A DNA stretch of 64,000 nucleotides from UBA7887 sp964408735 (GTDB lineage Bacteria > Pseudomonadota > Alphaproteobacteria > UBA7887), in the NCBI GenBank assembly GCA_964408735.1, contig CAYPAX010000006.1, positions 1-64,000 on the forward strand. The letters run 5' to 3'. The notes under the pieces are model-generated. The model did not search any database. It had not been told where the DNA came from and saw only the letters and a program-made list of their open reading frames with translations. Made by a program: the position numbers and the translations under genes. This document shows positions 6,930-16,049 of the stretch, one piece after another (position 1 is the first letter of the stretch; each line of letters begins with the position of its first letter).

Positions 6930-8350
6930 GCCGAACTAAGATCGTCGCCACCATCGGCCCGGCGACCAACAGTGCGGAGGCGCTTTTGGCACTCTCGCAA
7001 GCGGGCATGAGCGTGGCACGCCTCAACGGCTCCCATGCCGATCTCGACTGGCACGCCGAGACCATCAGGCTGATCCGCGAGACGCTGCCCGGCACACCAA
7101 TCTTGCTTGATATACCGGGGCGCAAGATCCGAACCGTCCAGCTCGCCCACGAGCCCAGCTTCGCGGCTGGCGAGACCATCGTGCTGACCACCAACGCTGA
7201 GCATGACGGCAGTGAGAAAGTGCCGGTCAATTATCCTCATTTGCACGAGGACGTGACGCCGGGCACGACGGTATTCGCCGACGATGGCACCTTGCGCTTT
7301 ACGGTTACCGCCGTTGATGGTCAGGATATCCATTGCCGTGCGGATGGTGCCGGGACGCTGAGAAGCCGCAAGGGCATCAACGTGCCCAGCGTCACGCTGC
7401 GCACGGCATTGGTTACCGAGCGCGATCGCAAGGTGATGGGTTTCGCGCACGATCACGGGGTCGACTTCGTCGGTATCAGCTTTGTCGAATCCGCCGCACA
7501 CGTGGATGCTATTCGCGAGCTTGCCGGCGGCGATTGGCCGCGCATCGTCTCCAAGGTCGAGAACCAGGGCGGCATCGACAATCTCGACGAGGTGGTCGCG
7601 GCGAGCGACGCGGTGATGATCGATCGCGGCGACCTGTCGGTTGAGACCGGCCTGGAGACCGTGGGTGTCTTTCAGAAGCGTATTCTGAAATCGGCGGCGA
7701 GCCACGCCAAGCCGGTAATCGTGGCCACCGAGATGCTGCACACGATGATCGACAACTCGTTTCCTACCAAGGCCGAGGTCAGCGATATCTCCAACGCGGT
7801 GCTCGATGGCGCCGCCGCGACCATGCTATCGGGCGAGACCGCGGTCGGCGCCAACGCGACCGCAGCGGTCGGCGTGATGCGGCGCGTGGCGGACGCGGCC
7901 GAGGACCATTTGCATGGGCCCGACGCCGCTGCCCAGAGCGCTGCCAGCGAAATTCCCCATGCCATGAGCGAGGCCGCGGTGCTGTTGTCGCGCTCCTTGC
8001 CCGTGACCAAGATCGTCGCCGTCACCATATCGGGCTTTGCCGCGCGCAGCATCGCCGCGCGGCGGCCGAGCCAGCCCATTCTCGCGGTCAGCAACGACGC
8101 CATGGCGGCGCGCAGCTTTAATTTGCTGCTGGGCACCAGCGGCATCCATGTGGACATTCCCTTCACGCGCACCAGCACTGATCACATTCCCGCCTGCCTG
8201 GCGGCGCTCTGGCAATACGGCTTGATCGACGAGAGCGACTTCATTCTCGTCACGGCGTTGGCCTATCCGGATTCGGGCAACCGCATGAACATGCTCGAGA
8301 CCCACGCGGTGGCCGACCTGGCACGCTCGCTGGGCTGGCGGGCGCCGTGA
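6926..8350 (+). CDS. pyk: Pyruvate kinase-like protein
   Basis: The start is the ATG at 6926 (MSRTKIVATIGPATN), a 4-nt overlap with sat; a longer in-frame extension exists but lies inside sat. At 474 residues the length is normal. The catalytic Lys and metal-binding Glu are in SKVENQGGIDNLDEV (~209-223), the Asp in MIDRGDLSVE, the Thr in VATEMLHTM. These motifs deviate: MVARGDLGVE has become MIDRGDLSVE, and ATQMLESM has become ATEMLHTM. It is a divergent paralogue, placed in a sulfate-activation operon instead of with glycolysis genes. It might regenerate ATP locally or have changed substrate; both are guesses. Confidence 0.75.
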   Translation: MSRTKIVATIGPATNSAEALLALSQAGMSVARLNGSHADLDWHAETIRLIRETLPGTPILLDIPGRKIRTVQLAHEPSFAAGETIVLTTNAEHDGSEKVPVNYPHLHEDVTPGTTVFADDGTLRFTVTAVDGQDIHCRADGAGTLRSRKGINVPSVTLRTALVTERDRKVMGFAHDHGVDFVGISFVESAAHVDAIRELAGGDWPRIVSKVENQGGIDNLDEVVAASDAVMIDRGDLSVETGLETVGVFQKRILKSAASHAKPVIVATEMLHTMIDNSFPTKAEVSDISNAVLDGAAATMLSGETAVGANATAAVGVMRRVADAAEDHLHGPDAAAQSAASEIPHAMSEAAVLLSRSLPVTKIVAVTISGFAARSIAARRPSQPILAVSNDAMAARSFNLLLGTSGIHVDIPFTRTSTDHIPACLAALWQYGLIDESDFILVTALAYPDSGNRMNMLETHAVADLARSLGWRAP

Positions 8351-8376
8351 GCGAGGGCCGCGCAAAGATAGCTAAT

Positions 8377-8628
8377 TCAGTCAGCCTTGGGCCAAAGCGA
8401 GGGATTGATCACCGTGGGTGGAAGATCCACCGTCAATTGGCAGGCTTCGCCGATTACGGCGTCTTGCAGCGAGAGCGTGGCGGCCAGCGCAGCATCGGTG
8501 AAATGCGCCGGCAGCTCGGCACCGATTACCGCCGAAGTGACCTCGGGATGGGCCAGCACCATCGCCAGGGCGAGCGAGTTCGGGGCCAGGCCGGCGTGAA
8601 GATGACCCGGCAACGAATCCGATATCAT
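8377..8628 (-). pseudogene. Aldo/keto reductase C-terminal remnant
   Basis: About 83 residues matching the end of aldo/keto reductases: SLALAMVLAHPEVTSAVIGA, then a helix and the ending INPSLWPKAD. The intact aldo/keto reductase at 58436-59287 has the parallel ending CVIGVE...IDPSRWPRAR, so the two are relatives. The N-terminal barrel with the catalytic Asp, Tyr, Lys and His is absent. It lies convergent to the sulfate/pyruvate-kinase operon, just as the intact copy lies convergent to cysQ. A weak CCCGG-cgtaa-CCGGG hairpin is at 8631-8645. I see nothing else in 8351-8664. Confidence 0.6.
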
Positions 8629-8664
8629 GACCCGGCGTAACCGGGCCGTCTTGGAGCGCTCGCC

Positions 8665-10515
8665 TTGAGCAAAGTCGCCGACAGCGTCTTTAAGCTCGGC
8701 TTCCGCCGCCGCACAGCGTTTACGGTGCTTGCTTTGAATCTGTTGAGCACGGTCTTCGAAAGCTTCGGGCTAGGCATGTTGCTGCCGGTCTTCCAACTGA
8801 TTCAGGCAGGGGGCGATACGGCGACCCTGGCGAGCGAATCGCAGGTCTGGGCGTGGCTGCTCGGCGCCTACGGGTTCGTTGGGCTCGAAGTCACGGTCCT
8901 GGTGCTGCTGGCGACGAGCATGGCGGCGATCCTGGCGCGCCAAGTATTCATCTACGCACGAACGCTCTATACCACCCGGGCGGCGCTGAACTTTACGCGC
9001 GGCCTCCGCGACCGTGCGTTTCGCGGTTTTATCCACGCCCGGCTGGGCTATGTGCAAAGCGAGCGACAGGGCCACATCATCAACGACCTCACGATCGAGG
9101 CCGATCGAGCGACCCAGTGTGTGATGTCAATGATCGCGCTCGGCGGCCATCTGGTCCTGGGTGTGGTCTATCTCGCTTTCCTGATCCTGTTGTCCCTGCC
9201 CATGACCATGATGGCGCTGGTGGTGATGGCACTGGCCAGCCTGCCCGTTGTGCGCTTGCTGCGGCAGTCGAGCGAAGTCAGCCATCGCATCGTCGACACC
9301 AACCGGAATCTCATCGACTTTCTCGTTCAAAGGGTCCAGTCGCTGCGCCTCATGCGCCTCAGCGCCACCGAGGACGCCGAGCATCACGAGCTGACCCAGC
9401 GCACGCAACGACTGGTCGACAACACCTATACAAGCAACGTTTTGATGGCTCGGGTCAAGCTACTGGTCGAGCCCGCTATTGTCGCCGTCGGTTTCGCCCT
9501 GCTCTATCTCGGCGTGACCAAATGGGGTGTGAAGCTCGAGGAGATCGGCCTGTTCCTGGTCATCGTGTTGCGTCTAATGCCGGTGCTTGTCGAGGCGCTG
9601 CACGGCCGCCAGCGAATCCTCGTCAATATGCAAAGCCTGAGAGTAGTGCGTGAACGCCTGGAGGAGCTTTATGACGCCAAGGAAGAGACCGGCGGCGCGC
9701 GCCAGTTTGAGACCTTGTCGCGGGAAATTGCCTTCGAACATGTGAGCTTCGGCTACAATGTTGGCGGTCAGGCCGCGCTCAAGGACGTGTCAGCCGTCAT
9801 ACCGGCGGGCCAGGTCACTGCCCTGGTGGGGCCATCCGGGAGCGGCAAGTCGACCTTGATCGATCTGTTGCCGCGGCTGCGCGAGCCGCAGGAGGGGCAA
9901 ATCACTTTTGACAGTGTGCCGGCGGCGGAGTTCGGGCTCGTGAGCCTTCGTGCCGGTCTCGCCTATGCACCGCAAATGCCGCAGATTTTTGACGTCACCG
10001 CGGCCGAGCACATTCGTTACGGGCGCCCCGATGCCAATCAGGAGAATATCCAGCAGGCGGCGCGCTTGGCTGGTGCGCACGACTTCGTCGTTGATTTGCC
10101 GCAAGGTTACGATACCCGTGTCGGCGAGGGCGGCGGCTTGCTGTCCGGTGGTCAACGTCAGCGCCTCGACCTCGCTCGTGCCCTGCTCAGCGAGGCTTCG
10201 ATACTGATACTGGACGAGCCCACGAGCCATCTGGATGCCGATGCGGAACAGCAATTTCGAGAGGCCCTGCAACGCATCCGCAAGGAGACCACGATTACCG
10301 TTATCGTGGTTGCTCATCGGCTCTCGACGATTGCGCTCGCCGACCGAATCCTGATCCTGGTCGACGGCATGATCGAGGAAATCGGCGAGCATGAGCAACT
10401 GATCGCCGGCAACGGCTGGTATGCCAAAGCCTACCGCAAGCAACAGGGGGCAGACATCGTGGCAGCGGCAAACACGCCAGCAGATCTCGGTGGCACCGTA
10501 GGAGAGATAGCATAG
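8665..10515 (+). CDS. ABC exporter, fused permease and ATPase (MsbA/PglK-like)
   Basis: A 616-residue half-transporter starting at TTG 8665. The first ~320 residues contain about six membrane segments. The ATPase domain has Walker A GPSGSGKST near residue 390, the signature LLSGGQRQRLDLARALL near 492, Walker B ILILDEPTSHLD and the H-loop VVAHRLSTIALAD. It should work as a homodimer. As the first gene of the long plus-strand glycan run, 2 bases before the NeuB-family gene, it is the best candidate here for flipping a lipid-linked oligosaccharide across the inner membrane, as PglK does. A lipid or peptide exporter role is possible. Confidence 0.82.
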   Translation: MSKVADSVFKLGFRRRTAFTVLALNLLSTVFESFGLGMLLPVFQLIQAGGDTATLASESQVWAWLLGAYGFVGLEVTVLVLLATSMAAILARQVFIYARTLYTTRAALNFTRGLRDRAFRGFIHARLGYVQSERQGHIINDLTIEADRATQCVMSMIALGGHLVLGVVYLAFLILLSLPMTMMALVVMALASLPVVRLLRQSSEVSHRIVDTNRNLIDFLVQRVQSLRLMRLSATEDAEHHELTQRTQRLVDNTYTSNVLMARVKLLVEPAIVAVGFALLYLGVTKWGVKLEEIGLFLVIVLRLMPVLVEALHGRQRILVNMQSLRVVRERLEELYDAKEETGGARQFETLSREIAFEHVSFGYNVGGQAALKDVSAVIPAGQVTALVGPSGSGKSTLIDLLPRLREPQEGQITFDSVPAAEFGLVSLRAGLAYAPQMPQIFDVTAAEHIRYGRPDANQENIQQAARLAGAHDFVVDLPQGYDTRVGEGGGLLSGGQRQRLDLARALLSEASILILDEPTSHLDADAEQQFREALQRIRKETTITVIVVAHRLSTIALADRILILVDGMIEEIGEHEQLIAGNGWYAKAYRKQQGADIVAAANTPADLGGTVGEIA

Positions 10516-10517
10516 TC

Positions 10518-11531
10518 ATGGAATTGTTCGGCAAGGACCTCGGCTCGGAGGTAGCGGTTATCGCGGAAATCGGCGTCAACCACGAGGGCGCCGTGGAGAA
10601 GGCATCACAATTGCTGCGCTTGGCGGCCGAGTCCGGAGCCGACGCGGTGAAGTTCCAGAGTTACACCGCCGAACGCCTAACATCATCCAACGATCCGGAA
10701 CGCCTCGAGCGGGTGAGCCGTTTTGCCCTTGACGAAGCCGCGCATCGACGGCTGGCTGAGGAAGCCACGGCCCGGGATATCGCCTTCATCTCGACCGCCG
10801 TGACGGAGGACTGGGTGCCGTTGCTCGCCGAATTGGCACCGGCATTGAAGATCGCCAGCGGCGATCTTACTTTTGAGCCCCTGATCCGCACTGCCGCGGC
10901 AACAGGCAAACCCCTGATTCTATCTACCGGCCTCGGCACGATCGAGGAAGTCAGCCAGGCCGTCGAATGGATTCGAGCCGAGACCGGCATGTCCGACCTC
11001 TCTGAGCGGTTGGTGCTGCTGCACTGTGTGTCCGCCTATCCGACGCCGGTCGAGGAGGCCAATGTATTGAGCGTTCCCTACATGGCGGAGCGTTTCAGCT
11101 TGCCGGTCGGCTATTCCAACCATGTCGTGGGGATCGATGCATGCCTTGCCGCGGTGGCGCTCGGCGCCTGCGTGATCGAAACCCATTTCACCGACTGCAA
11201 GACCGGGCGCAGCTTTCGCGATCACGAGCTCTCCGTCGAGCCCGACGACATGCGCGAGTTGGTGGAGCGCGTGGGTCGGGTGCGTGCGAGCCGCGGCCGT
11301 TGGGGAAAGTCCCGCCAGCCCAGCGAACTGCCCTTGCTCGATGCGGTTCGCAAGGGCGTCGTCGCCGCCCGCGGGCTCCCTGTCGGCCAACGCCTTGAAC
11401 GCGAGGACCTAATGTTTGCGCGTCCGGCAACGGGCATTCCCTCGCAAGACCTACCGCAGGTTCTCGGCAAGCGATTGACGCGCCCGCTCAAGGCCGGCGA
11501 GTTGCTGACACCTGACGTGCTGGAAGGCTGA
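10518..11531 (+). CDS. neuB: Sialic-acid-synthase family protein (NeuB-like)
   Basis: A 337-residue enzyme with the NeuB TIM barrel (VIAEIGVNHEG, DAVKFQSYTAERL, LKIASGDLT, LILSTGLGT) and a C-terminal SAF (antifreeze-like) domain from about residue 275 (RKGVVAARGLPVGQRL). The family condenses phosphoenolpyruvate with a 6-carbon amino sugar to form a 9-carbon nonulosonic acid. It is clearly distinct from the PseI-like paralogue at 42562, which suggests that two different nonulosonates are made. Which sugar it accepts (N-acetylmannosamine type or the legionaminic precursor) cannot be read from the sequence. It is followed 7 bases later by asnB. Confidence 0.85.
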   Translation: MELFGKDLGSEVAVIAEIGVNHEGAVEKASQLLRLAAESGADAVKFQSYTAERLTSSNDPERLERVSRFALDEAAHRRLAEEATARDIAFISTAVTEDWVPLLAELAPALKIASGDLTFEPLIRTAAATGKPLILSTGLGTIEEVSQAVEWIRAETGMSDLSERLVLLHCVSAYPTPVEEANVLSVPYMAERFSLPVGYSNHVVGIDACLAAVALGACVIETHFTDCKTGRSFRDHELSVEPDDMRELVERVGRVRASRGRWGKSRQPSELPLLDAVRKGVVAARGLPVGQRLEREDLMFARPATGIPSQDLPQVLGKRLTRPLKAGELLTPDVLEG

Positions 11532-11538
11532 ACAACCT

Positions 11539-13374
11539 ATGTGCGGCATCGCTGGCCTTCTCGGTCCGCAGCCTGTGCCGGAGCCGCGTGTCGAGGCCGC
11601 GCTGGCCACAATGGTCAACCGGGGTCCCGATGCCAATGGCGTATTTCGCGGACGCCTGGGCGAGCACTGCTTGACGCTGCTGCACACGCGCTTGGCCATC
11701 ATCGACCTCGACGTCCGTGCCCGACAACCGTTCCGGCGTGACGGCTTGGTGTTGGTCTATAACGGTGAGATATACAACTACGTCGAGCTGCGAGAGACGC
11801 TCAAGGCGAAGGGGCATCGCTTTACCACCGACTCCGATACCGAGGTGGTGCTCGAGGCATATCGCCAGTGGGGTTTCGACTGTGTCGATCATTTCGAAGG
11901 TATGTGGGCGATCGCACTTTTCGATGCGGCGCGAAACCGGCTCTGGCTGAGTCGCGATCGTTTCGGCGAGAAGCCTCTATATTACATGCGATACCAGGGC
12001 GCGTTGCTGTTCGCCTCGGAGATCAAAACGCTCGCGGCACTGGCCGGTGGCTGGCCGGCGCCGGACATCGACCAGATCCGACGCTATCTGGTGAACGGTT
12101 ACAAGGCGCTCTACAAACGGCCTAGAACTTGGTTCCGTGGCGTTGCCGAGTTGCCTGCCGGCAGTTCGGCGTTGATCGAGACGCCAGACAGCGTGGCGCC
12201 GCAGGTCTATTGGCGCGCCACTTATGCGCCACGCGCGATGAGCGCCGAAGAGGCTCTCGAAGGCGTTCGCGAGCGCCTGTTCGAGGCGGTCCGAATCCGC
12301 TTGCGCGCCGATGTGCCCGTCGCTCTCTGCCTGAGTGGTGGTGTGGATTCGAACACCCTGGCCGGCATCGCTGCTAAGGTTAGCGACGTGCCGTTGCACG
12401 CCTTTTCAGTGGTCGATCAGGATCCGCGCTACAATGAGCTCGATAATATTCGCCAGACAGTTGATTTCCTCGGCTGCGAATTGCATGTGACCGAAACCTC
12501 GACCGAAGGTTTTTTTGCGGGTTTGGAGCGGTTGATCGCCGATCATGACGCTCCTGTCGCCACTATCACCTACTACTTGCATGCCGCCTTGTCCGAGGCC
12601 ATCCACGCTCAGGGATTCAAGGTGGCGATCTCGGGCACGGCAGCTGACGAGATATTCACCGGCTACTACGATCATTACGCTTTCTGGTTGGCCGAGATGA
12701 GCACGGGCGCCGATTTTCCCCGACTTCTCCAGGACTGGCGCGGGAGCTATGGCCGCCATGTTCGCAATCCTGTTCTCAAGGATCCGCTGGTCTTCGCCAA
12801 GGAGCCGAGCCGCCGCGATCATATCTATTTAAATGCAGAGCTATTCAATAGCTTTCTTTATGACGAAATCGACGAGCCGTTCGAGGAAGCTCGTTACGCC
12901 GACAATCTATTGCGCAACCGGATGCTGAATGAGCTCTACCATGAGGCAGTGCCGGTAATTCTCAAGGAGGACGATATGAATTCCATGAGGGTGTCGGTTG
13001 AGAACCGTTCGCCCTACTTGGATCGCAGACTCGTCGAGTTTCTCTTCACTGTGCCGCCCGAGCATCTGATACATGACGGCTATGCCAAATACCTGCTGCG
13101 GGCCGTAGGCGAGAGCTACGTGCCGGAGCCCGTGCGTCTCGATCGCCGCAAGCGGGGCTTCAATGCTTCCATCGATTCCTTGGTCGAACGTTCCGATCCC
13201 GAAACCAGAGAGTGGTTGCTCGCAGGCAGCCCGATTTTCGAGATCGTGCGCCGTGAGGCCTTGGAAGAGTTTCTTGCCGGCGATATGAAGGACAACAGCT
13301 TTTCGAAGTTTCTCTTCAGCTTCGTTTCCGCGCGCATATTCCTTGACCAGCAATCTGCAAATCCGCACCTGTAA
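11539..13374 (+). CDS. asnB: Asparagine synthetase, glutamine-hydrolysing (canonical)
   Basis: 611 residues. The N-terminal nucleophile is present as MCGIAGLL (Cys2), with NRGPDANG and YNGEIYNY of the glutaminase domain. The synthetase domain has the ATP PP-loop LSGGVDSNTL near residues 263-272 and SGTAADEIFTGY. It transfers glutamine-derived ammonia to a carboxylate activated as the adenylate. In sugar loci this family also makes uronamides; WbpS of Pseudomonas aeruginosa is the usual example. Its place, 4 bases before an N-acetyl sugar amidotransferase, suggests a sugar substrate or an ammonia-supplying role. It is the only one of three family members here with a complete glutaminase site. 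Confidence 0.85.
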   Translation: MCGIAGLLGPQPVPEPRVEAALATMVNRGPDANGVFRGRLGEHCLTLLHTRLAIIDLDVRARQPFRRDGLVLVYNGEIYNYVELRETLKAKGHRFTTDSDTEVVLEAYRQWGFDCVDHFEGMWAIALFDAARNRLWLSRDRFGEKPLYYMRYQGALLFASEIKTLAALAGGWPAPDIDQIRRYLVNGYKALYKRPRTWFRGVAELPAGSSALIETPDSVAPQVYWRATYAPRAMSAEEALEGVRERLFEAVRIRLRADVPVALCLSGGVDSNTLAGIAAKVSDVPLHAFSVVDQDPRYNELDNIRQTVDFLGCELHVTETSTEGFFAGLERLIADHDAPVATITYYLHAALSEAIHAQGFKVAISGTAADEIFTGYYDHYAFWLAEMSTGADFPRLLQDWRGSYGRHVRNPVLKDPLVFAKEPSRRDHIYLNAELFNSFLYDEIDEPFEEARYADNLLRNRMLNELYHEAVPVILKEDDMNSMRVSVENRSPYLDRRLVEFLFTVPPEHLIHDGYAKYLLRAVGESYVPEPVRLDRRKRGFNASIDSLVERSDPETREWLLAGSPIFEIVRREALEEFLAGDMKDNSFSKFLFSFVSARIFLDQQSANPHL

Positions 13375-13378
13375 TTCT

Positions 13379-14509
13379 ATGATCCACTATTGCTTGCGCT
13401 GCATATTGCCGGACAGCCGGCCGGGCATTACGCTCGACGAGCGTGGCGTTTGCAGCGCCTGCCGCGGCCATGAGGACAAGGACGGGCGGATTGATTGGGA
13501 TGGCCGAGGGGTGGCGCTGCGCCACCTTGCGGATGAAGTCAAGGCGCTTTGCCGCGACTATGACTGCATCGTGCCGGTCAGTGGCGGCAAGGATAGCTGG
13601 TACCAGGTAATCGCCTGTCAGGAGCTCGGCCTTAAGGTGCTCGCCGTGACCTGGCGCACGCCGGCCCGGACTCAGATAGGACAGGAAAATCTGGACAACC
13701 TCGTTATGCGGCTCCGGGTGGATCATATCGACTATACGATCAATCCCGACGTCGAGTGCCGATTCTTGAAGGCGGCGTTCGAGGTCAAGGGAGCCACCGC
13801 GATTCCGATGCATATGGCGTTGTTCGCGATCCCCATCCGACTCGCGGTTCAGTTCAGTGTGCCGCTGATCGTTTGGGGCGAGAACCCGCAACTGGAGTTC
13901 GGTGGTCAGGACGAGGAACGCCAAGCCACCGACCTCGATCCTGCCTGGGTGCGGCGGCACGGTGTGAGCAATCAAACCGCGATCGACGATTGGATCGGCA
14001 AGGGCGGCTTAAGCGCTGGCGATCTGGCAGCCTATCGGCTTCCTCCGGACGAGGCGTTCCACCGGGGCACGCGCTCGATCTTTCTCGGTTCCTATATGAG
14101 ATGGAACAGCTTCGAGAATGCGGCCATCGCTAAACGGCACGGCTTTGTGAGCCGCGGCGAGGACCTGCGCACCGGCCTGTGGGAATTCGCCGACATCGAT
14201 TGCGGCTTCATCTCTCTGCATCACTTCCTGAAATGGCACAAGTTCGGCCTGACTCGGGCCTTCGATAATCTGTCGGTGCAAATCCGCTATGGGGTGACCA
14301 GCCGCGACGACGCCATTGCCACCTTGGCTGCGACAGGGCTGCAAGTGCCCCATGACGACATCACGCGGTTTTGCCGCTTTGTCGGCGAGCCGGAAGACTG
14401 GTTCTGGACTACTGCCGAGAGCTTTCGCAATTCCGACATATGGACCTGCGAAAGCGGCCGGTGGACAATTCCAGGCTTTCTGATCGGCGATTGGGACTGG
14501 AGCCGCTAG
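13379..14509 (+). CDS. N-acetyl sugar amidotransferase (WbpG/PseA family)
   Basis: The start is ATG 13379 (MIHYCLRC), 4 bases after asnB. It has zinc-type cysteine pairs CLRC and CSAC in the first 31 residues and a PP-loop VSGGKDSWYQV near residue 66. The family motif WGENPQLEFGG follows. These enzymes turn the N-acetyl group of an activated sugar into an acetamidino group, as in acetamidino-pseudaminic or legionaminic acids and in the WbpG step of P. aeruginosa O-antigen. WbpG works with a HisH/HisF-like pair to supply ammonia; no such pair is in this window. The adjacent AsnB may substitute, which is inference. Confidence 0.82.
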   Translation: MIHYCLRCILPDSRPGITLDERGVCSACRGHEDKDGRIDWDGRGVALRHLADEVKALCRDYDCIVPVSGGKDSWYQVIACQELGLKVLAVTWRTPARTQIGQENLDNLVMRLRVDHIDYTINPDVECRFLKAAFEVKGATAIPMHMALFAIPIRLAVQFSVPLIVWGENPQLEFGGQDEERQATDLDPAWVRRHGVSNQTAIDDWIGKGGLSAGDLAAYRLPPDEAFHRGTRSIFLGSYMRWNSFENAAIAKRHGFVSRGEDLRTGLWEFADIDCGFISLHHFLKWHKFGLTRAFDNLSVQIRYGVTSRDDAIATLAATGLQVPHDDITRFCRFVGEPEDWFWTTAESFRNSDIWTCESGRWTIPGFLIGDWDWSR

Positions 14510-14511
14510 CG

Positions 14512-15309
14512 TTGCGCACGGCCTGTCCGTTCTGTGCCGGTAAAGCGTGGCGACAAGTGGCGTTGTTCACGGCGCGCCCCGAGGGCGAGACCGATTTCGG
14601 TTTCATGCCGTATCACCGCGAGCTGTGGCAATGTGGCGCTTGTGGTCATGTGCGTAACCATCACCGGATGCCGCTGGAGCAGCTCTACGAGAGCACCTAT
14701 GTGGAAGCGACCTATGGCAATCGCGTGGCCGAGCGCTTCGATAGCATCATGGCGCTGCCGGCTGGAAAGTCGGACAACCGCGCACGCGTGGCACGGGTCA
14801 ATGACTATGTCGGCTCGCTGGGCATGACGGCCCCGCGCCGGGCTCTTGATATAGGCTGTGGTCTTGGCGTTTTTCCCGCCGCGTTGGCGGCCAGCGGCTG
14901 GGATTGCCTTGGCATCGAGCCAGATGCGCGCGCGGTCTCGTTTCTCCGCCAGTATGTTGGCATCGATGCGCGCTGCGGTGATTTCATCAGCATGGCTCCC
15001 GATGCGAGCTACGACTTGGTAAGCCTAAACAAGGTGCTCGAGCATGTGTCGGATCCGGTAACGATGCTGGCCCGTGCCGGAGACTGGTTGAGCAAGCGCG
15101 GCGTAATCTATGTGGAATTGCCCGATGCCGAGGCGGCGCTCGCCGACAGCCCGACGCGTGAAGAATTTTTCATCGAGCATTATGCCGCCTACAGTGCCGC
15201 CTCATTGGCCATGCTCGCCTGGCAGGCCGGCTTGCGGACTGAAAAGATTGAGCGGCTCAAGGAATGCAGCGGTAAGTATTCCCTGGCGGCGTTTCTGATG
15301 CGGCCATGA
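14512..15309 (+). CDS. Zinc-ribbon SAM-dependent methyltransferase
   Basis: The start is taken as TTG 14512, two bases after the previous stop, giving MRTACPFC; longer extensions overlap the amidotransferase and carry no domain. An N-terminal zinc ribbon has CPFC and CGACGHV. The class I methyltransferase domain has ALDIGCGLGVFPAAL and LVSLNKVLEHVSDP. This arrangement (Methyltransf_23 with an N-terminal cysteine ribbon) is common among sugar C- or O-methyltransferases in surface-glycan clusters. Substrate unknown. It ends with an ATGA overlap onto the acetyltransferase gene. Confidence 0.75.
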   Translation: MRTACPFCAGKAWRQVALFTARPEGETDFGFMPYHRELWQCGACGHVRNHHRMPLEQLYESTYVEATYGNRVAERFDSIMALPAGKSDNRARVARVNDYVGSLGMTAPRRALDIGCGLGVFPAALAASGWDCLGIEPDARAVSFLRQYVGIDARCGDFISMAPDASYDLVSLNKVLEHVSDPVTMLARAGDWLSKRGVIYVELPDAEAALADSPTREEFFIEHYAAYSAASLAMLAWQAGLRTEKIERLKECSGKYSLAAFLMRP

Positions 15310-16049
15310 GGGCTCTGGCATCCCAGGTCGCGATCACGGTCGAGCCCTCGCCTTTCGAGGAGCCGTTCCTCGGCGGGCCGGTGCGGCGCTTAAGGATCGT
15401 GCCGGATGTGTCGATCGATACCCTAGGTGCAGAGGTCGCGGGTGCGCTGGAGCGGGCGAGCGACGAGGGCACCCGGTTGATGTCCTGTCGCTTGCCAGCG
15501 CGCGATGGCGAACAAAGGCAAGTGCTGCTCGACTCGGGTTTTCGCCTCATCGAGACTTTGATCACGTTGCGCCGGCCGACCGAGCCCTTGCCCGAAGTGG
15601 GGGCGGAGATAGGCTTTCACCGTGAAAGCGAGATCGCTGCCTGCGTGGAGATCGGCCGCACCGCCTTTGCGACCGACCGCTATCACGCCGACCCGCGGAT
15701 ATCCGACGCAGTGGCCGATGCGCTCAAGGCGCTCTGGGTCGAGAACGCGCTGCGGGGCCGTGCCGAGGTTGCTCTGGTCGCGCGCGATGGCGCTGGTGCT
15801 GTCGTCGGCTTCAATCTTATCGTCAAGGGCGCCAAGGGGCCGACCATCGACCTGATCGCGATCGCCGAGGCACAGCGCGGGAAACGCTTCGGGCGGGCGC
15901 TGGTCGCCGCCGGCCTGGCGCAGTATCACGGAAAGGCGGACGCCATGTTTGTTGGCACGCAAGCCGAGAACCGCGCTGCGCTGGCGCTTTATGATGGCCT
16001 GGGGTTTGTCGCAATCGAGGAACAGGTGACACTGCATTGGACGGCGTGA
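15306..16049 (+). CDS. GNAT acetyltransferase (WecD/RffC-like)
   Basis: 247 residues. The C-terminal GNAT fold carries the acetyl-CoA loop (AEAQRGKRFGRALVAAGL) and the usual ending ALALYDGLGFVAIEEQ. The long N-terminal half, with FRLIETLITLRRP and FATDRYHADPRI, resembles WecD/RffC, which acetylates TDP-4-amino-4,6-dideoxy-galactose. A 4-amino-sugar nucleotide substrate is therefore likely, for example the product of the aminotransferase at 17065. That inference rests on family resemblance and nearness. Confidence 0.75.
   Translation: MRALASQVAITVEPSPFEEPFLGGPVRRLRIVPDVSIDTLGAEVAGALERASDEGTRLMSCRLPARDGEQRQVLLDSGFRLIETLITLRRPTEPLPEVGAEIGFHRESEIAACVEIGRTAFATDRYHADPRISDAVADALKALWVENALRGRAEVALVARDGAGAVVGFNLIVKGAKGPTIDLIAIAEAQRGKRFGRALVAAGLAQYHGKADAMFVGTQAENRAALALYDGLGFVAIEEQVTLHWTA

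Noticed and set aside
8631..8645. CCCGG-cgtaa-CCGGG hairpin as terminator before the ABC exporter
   Set aside because: Only five base pairs and no T-run; too weak to call a terminator.
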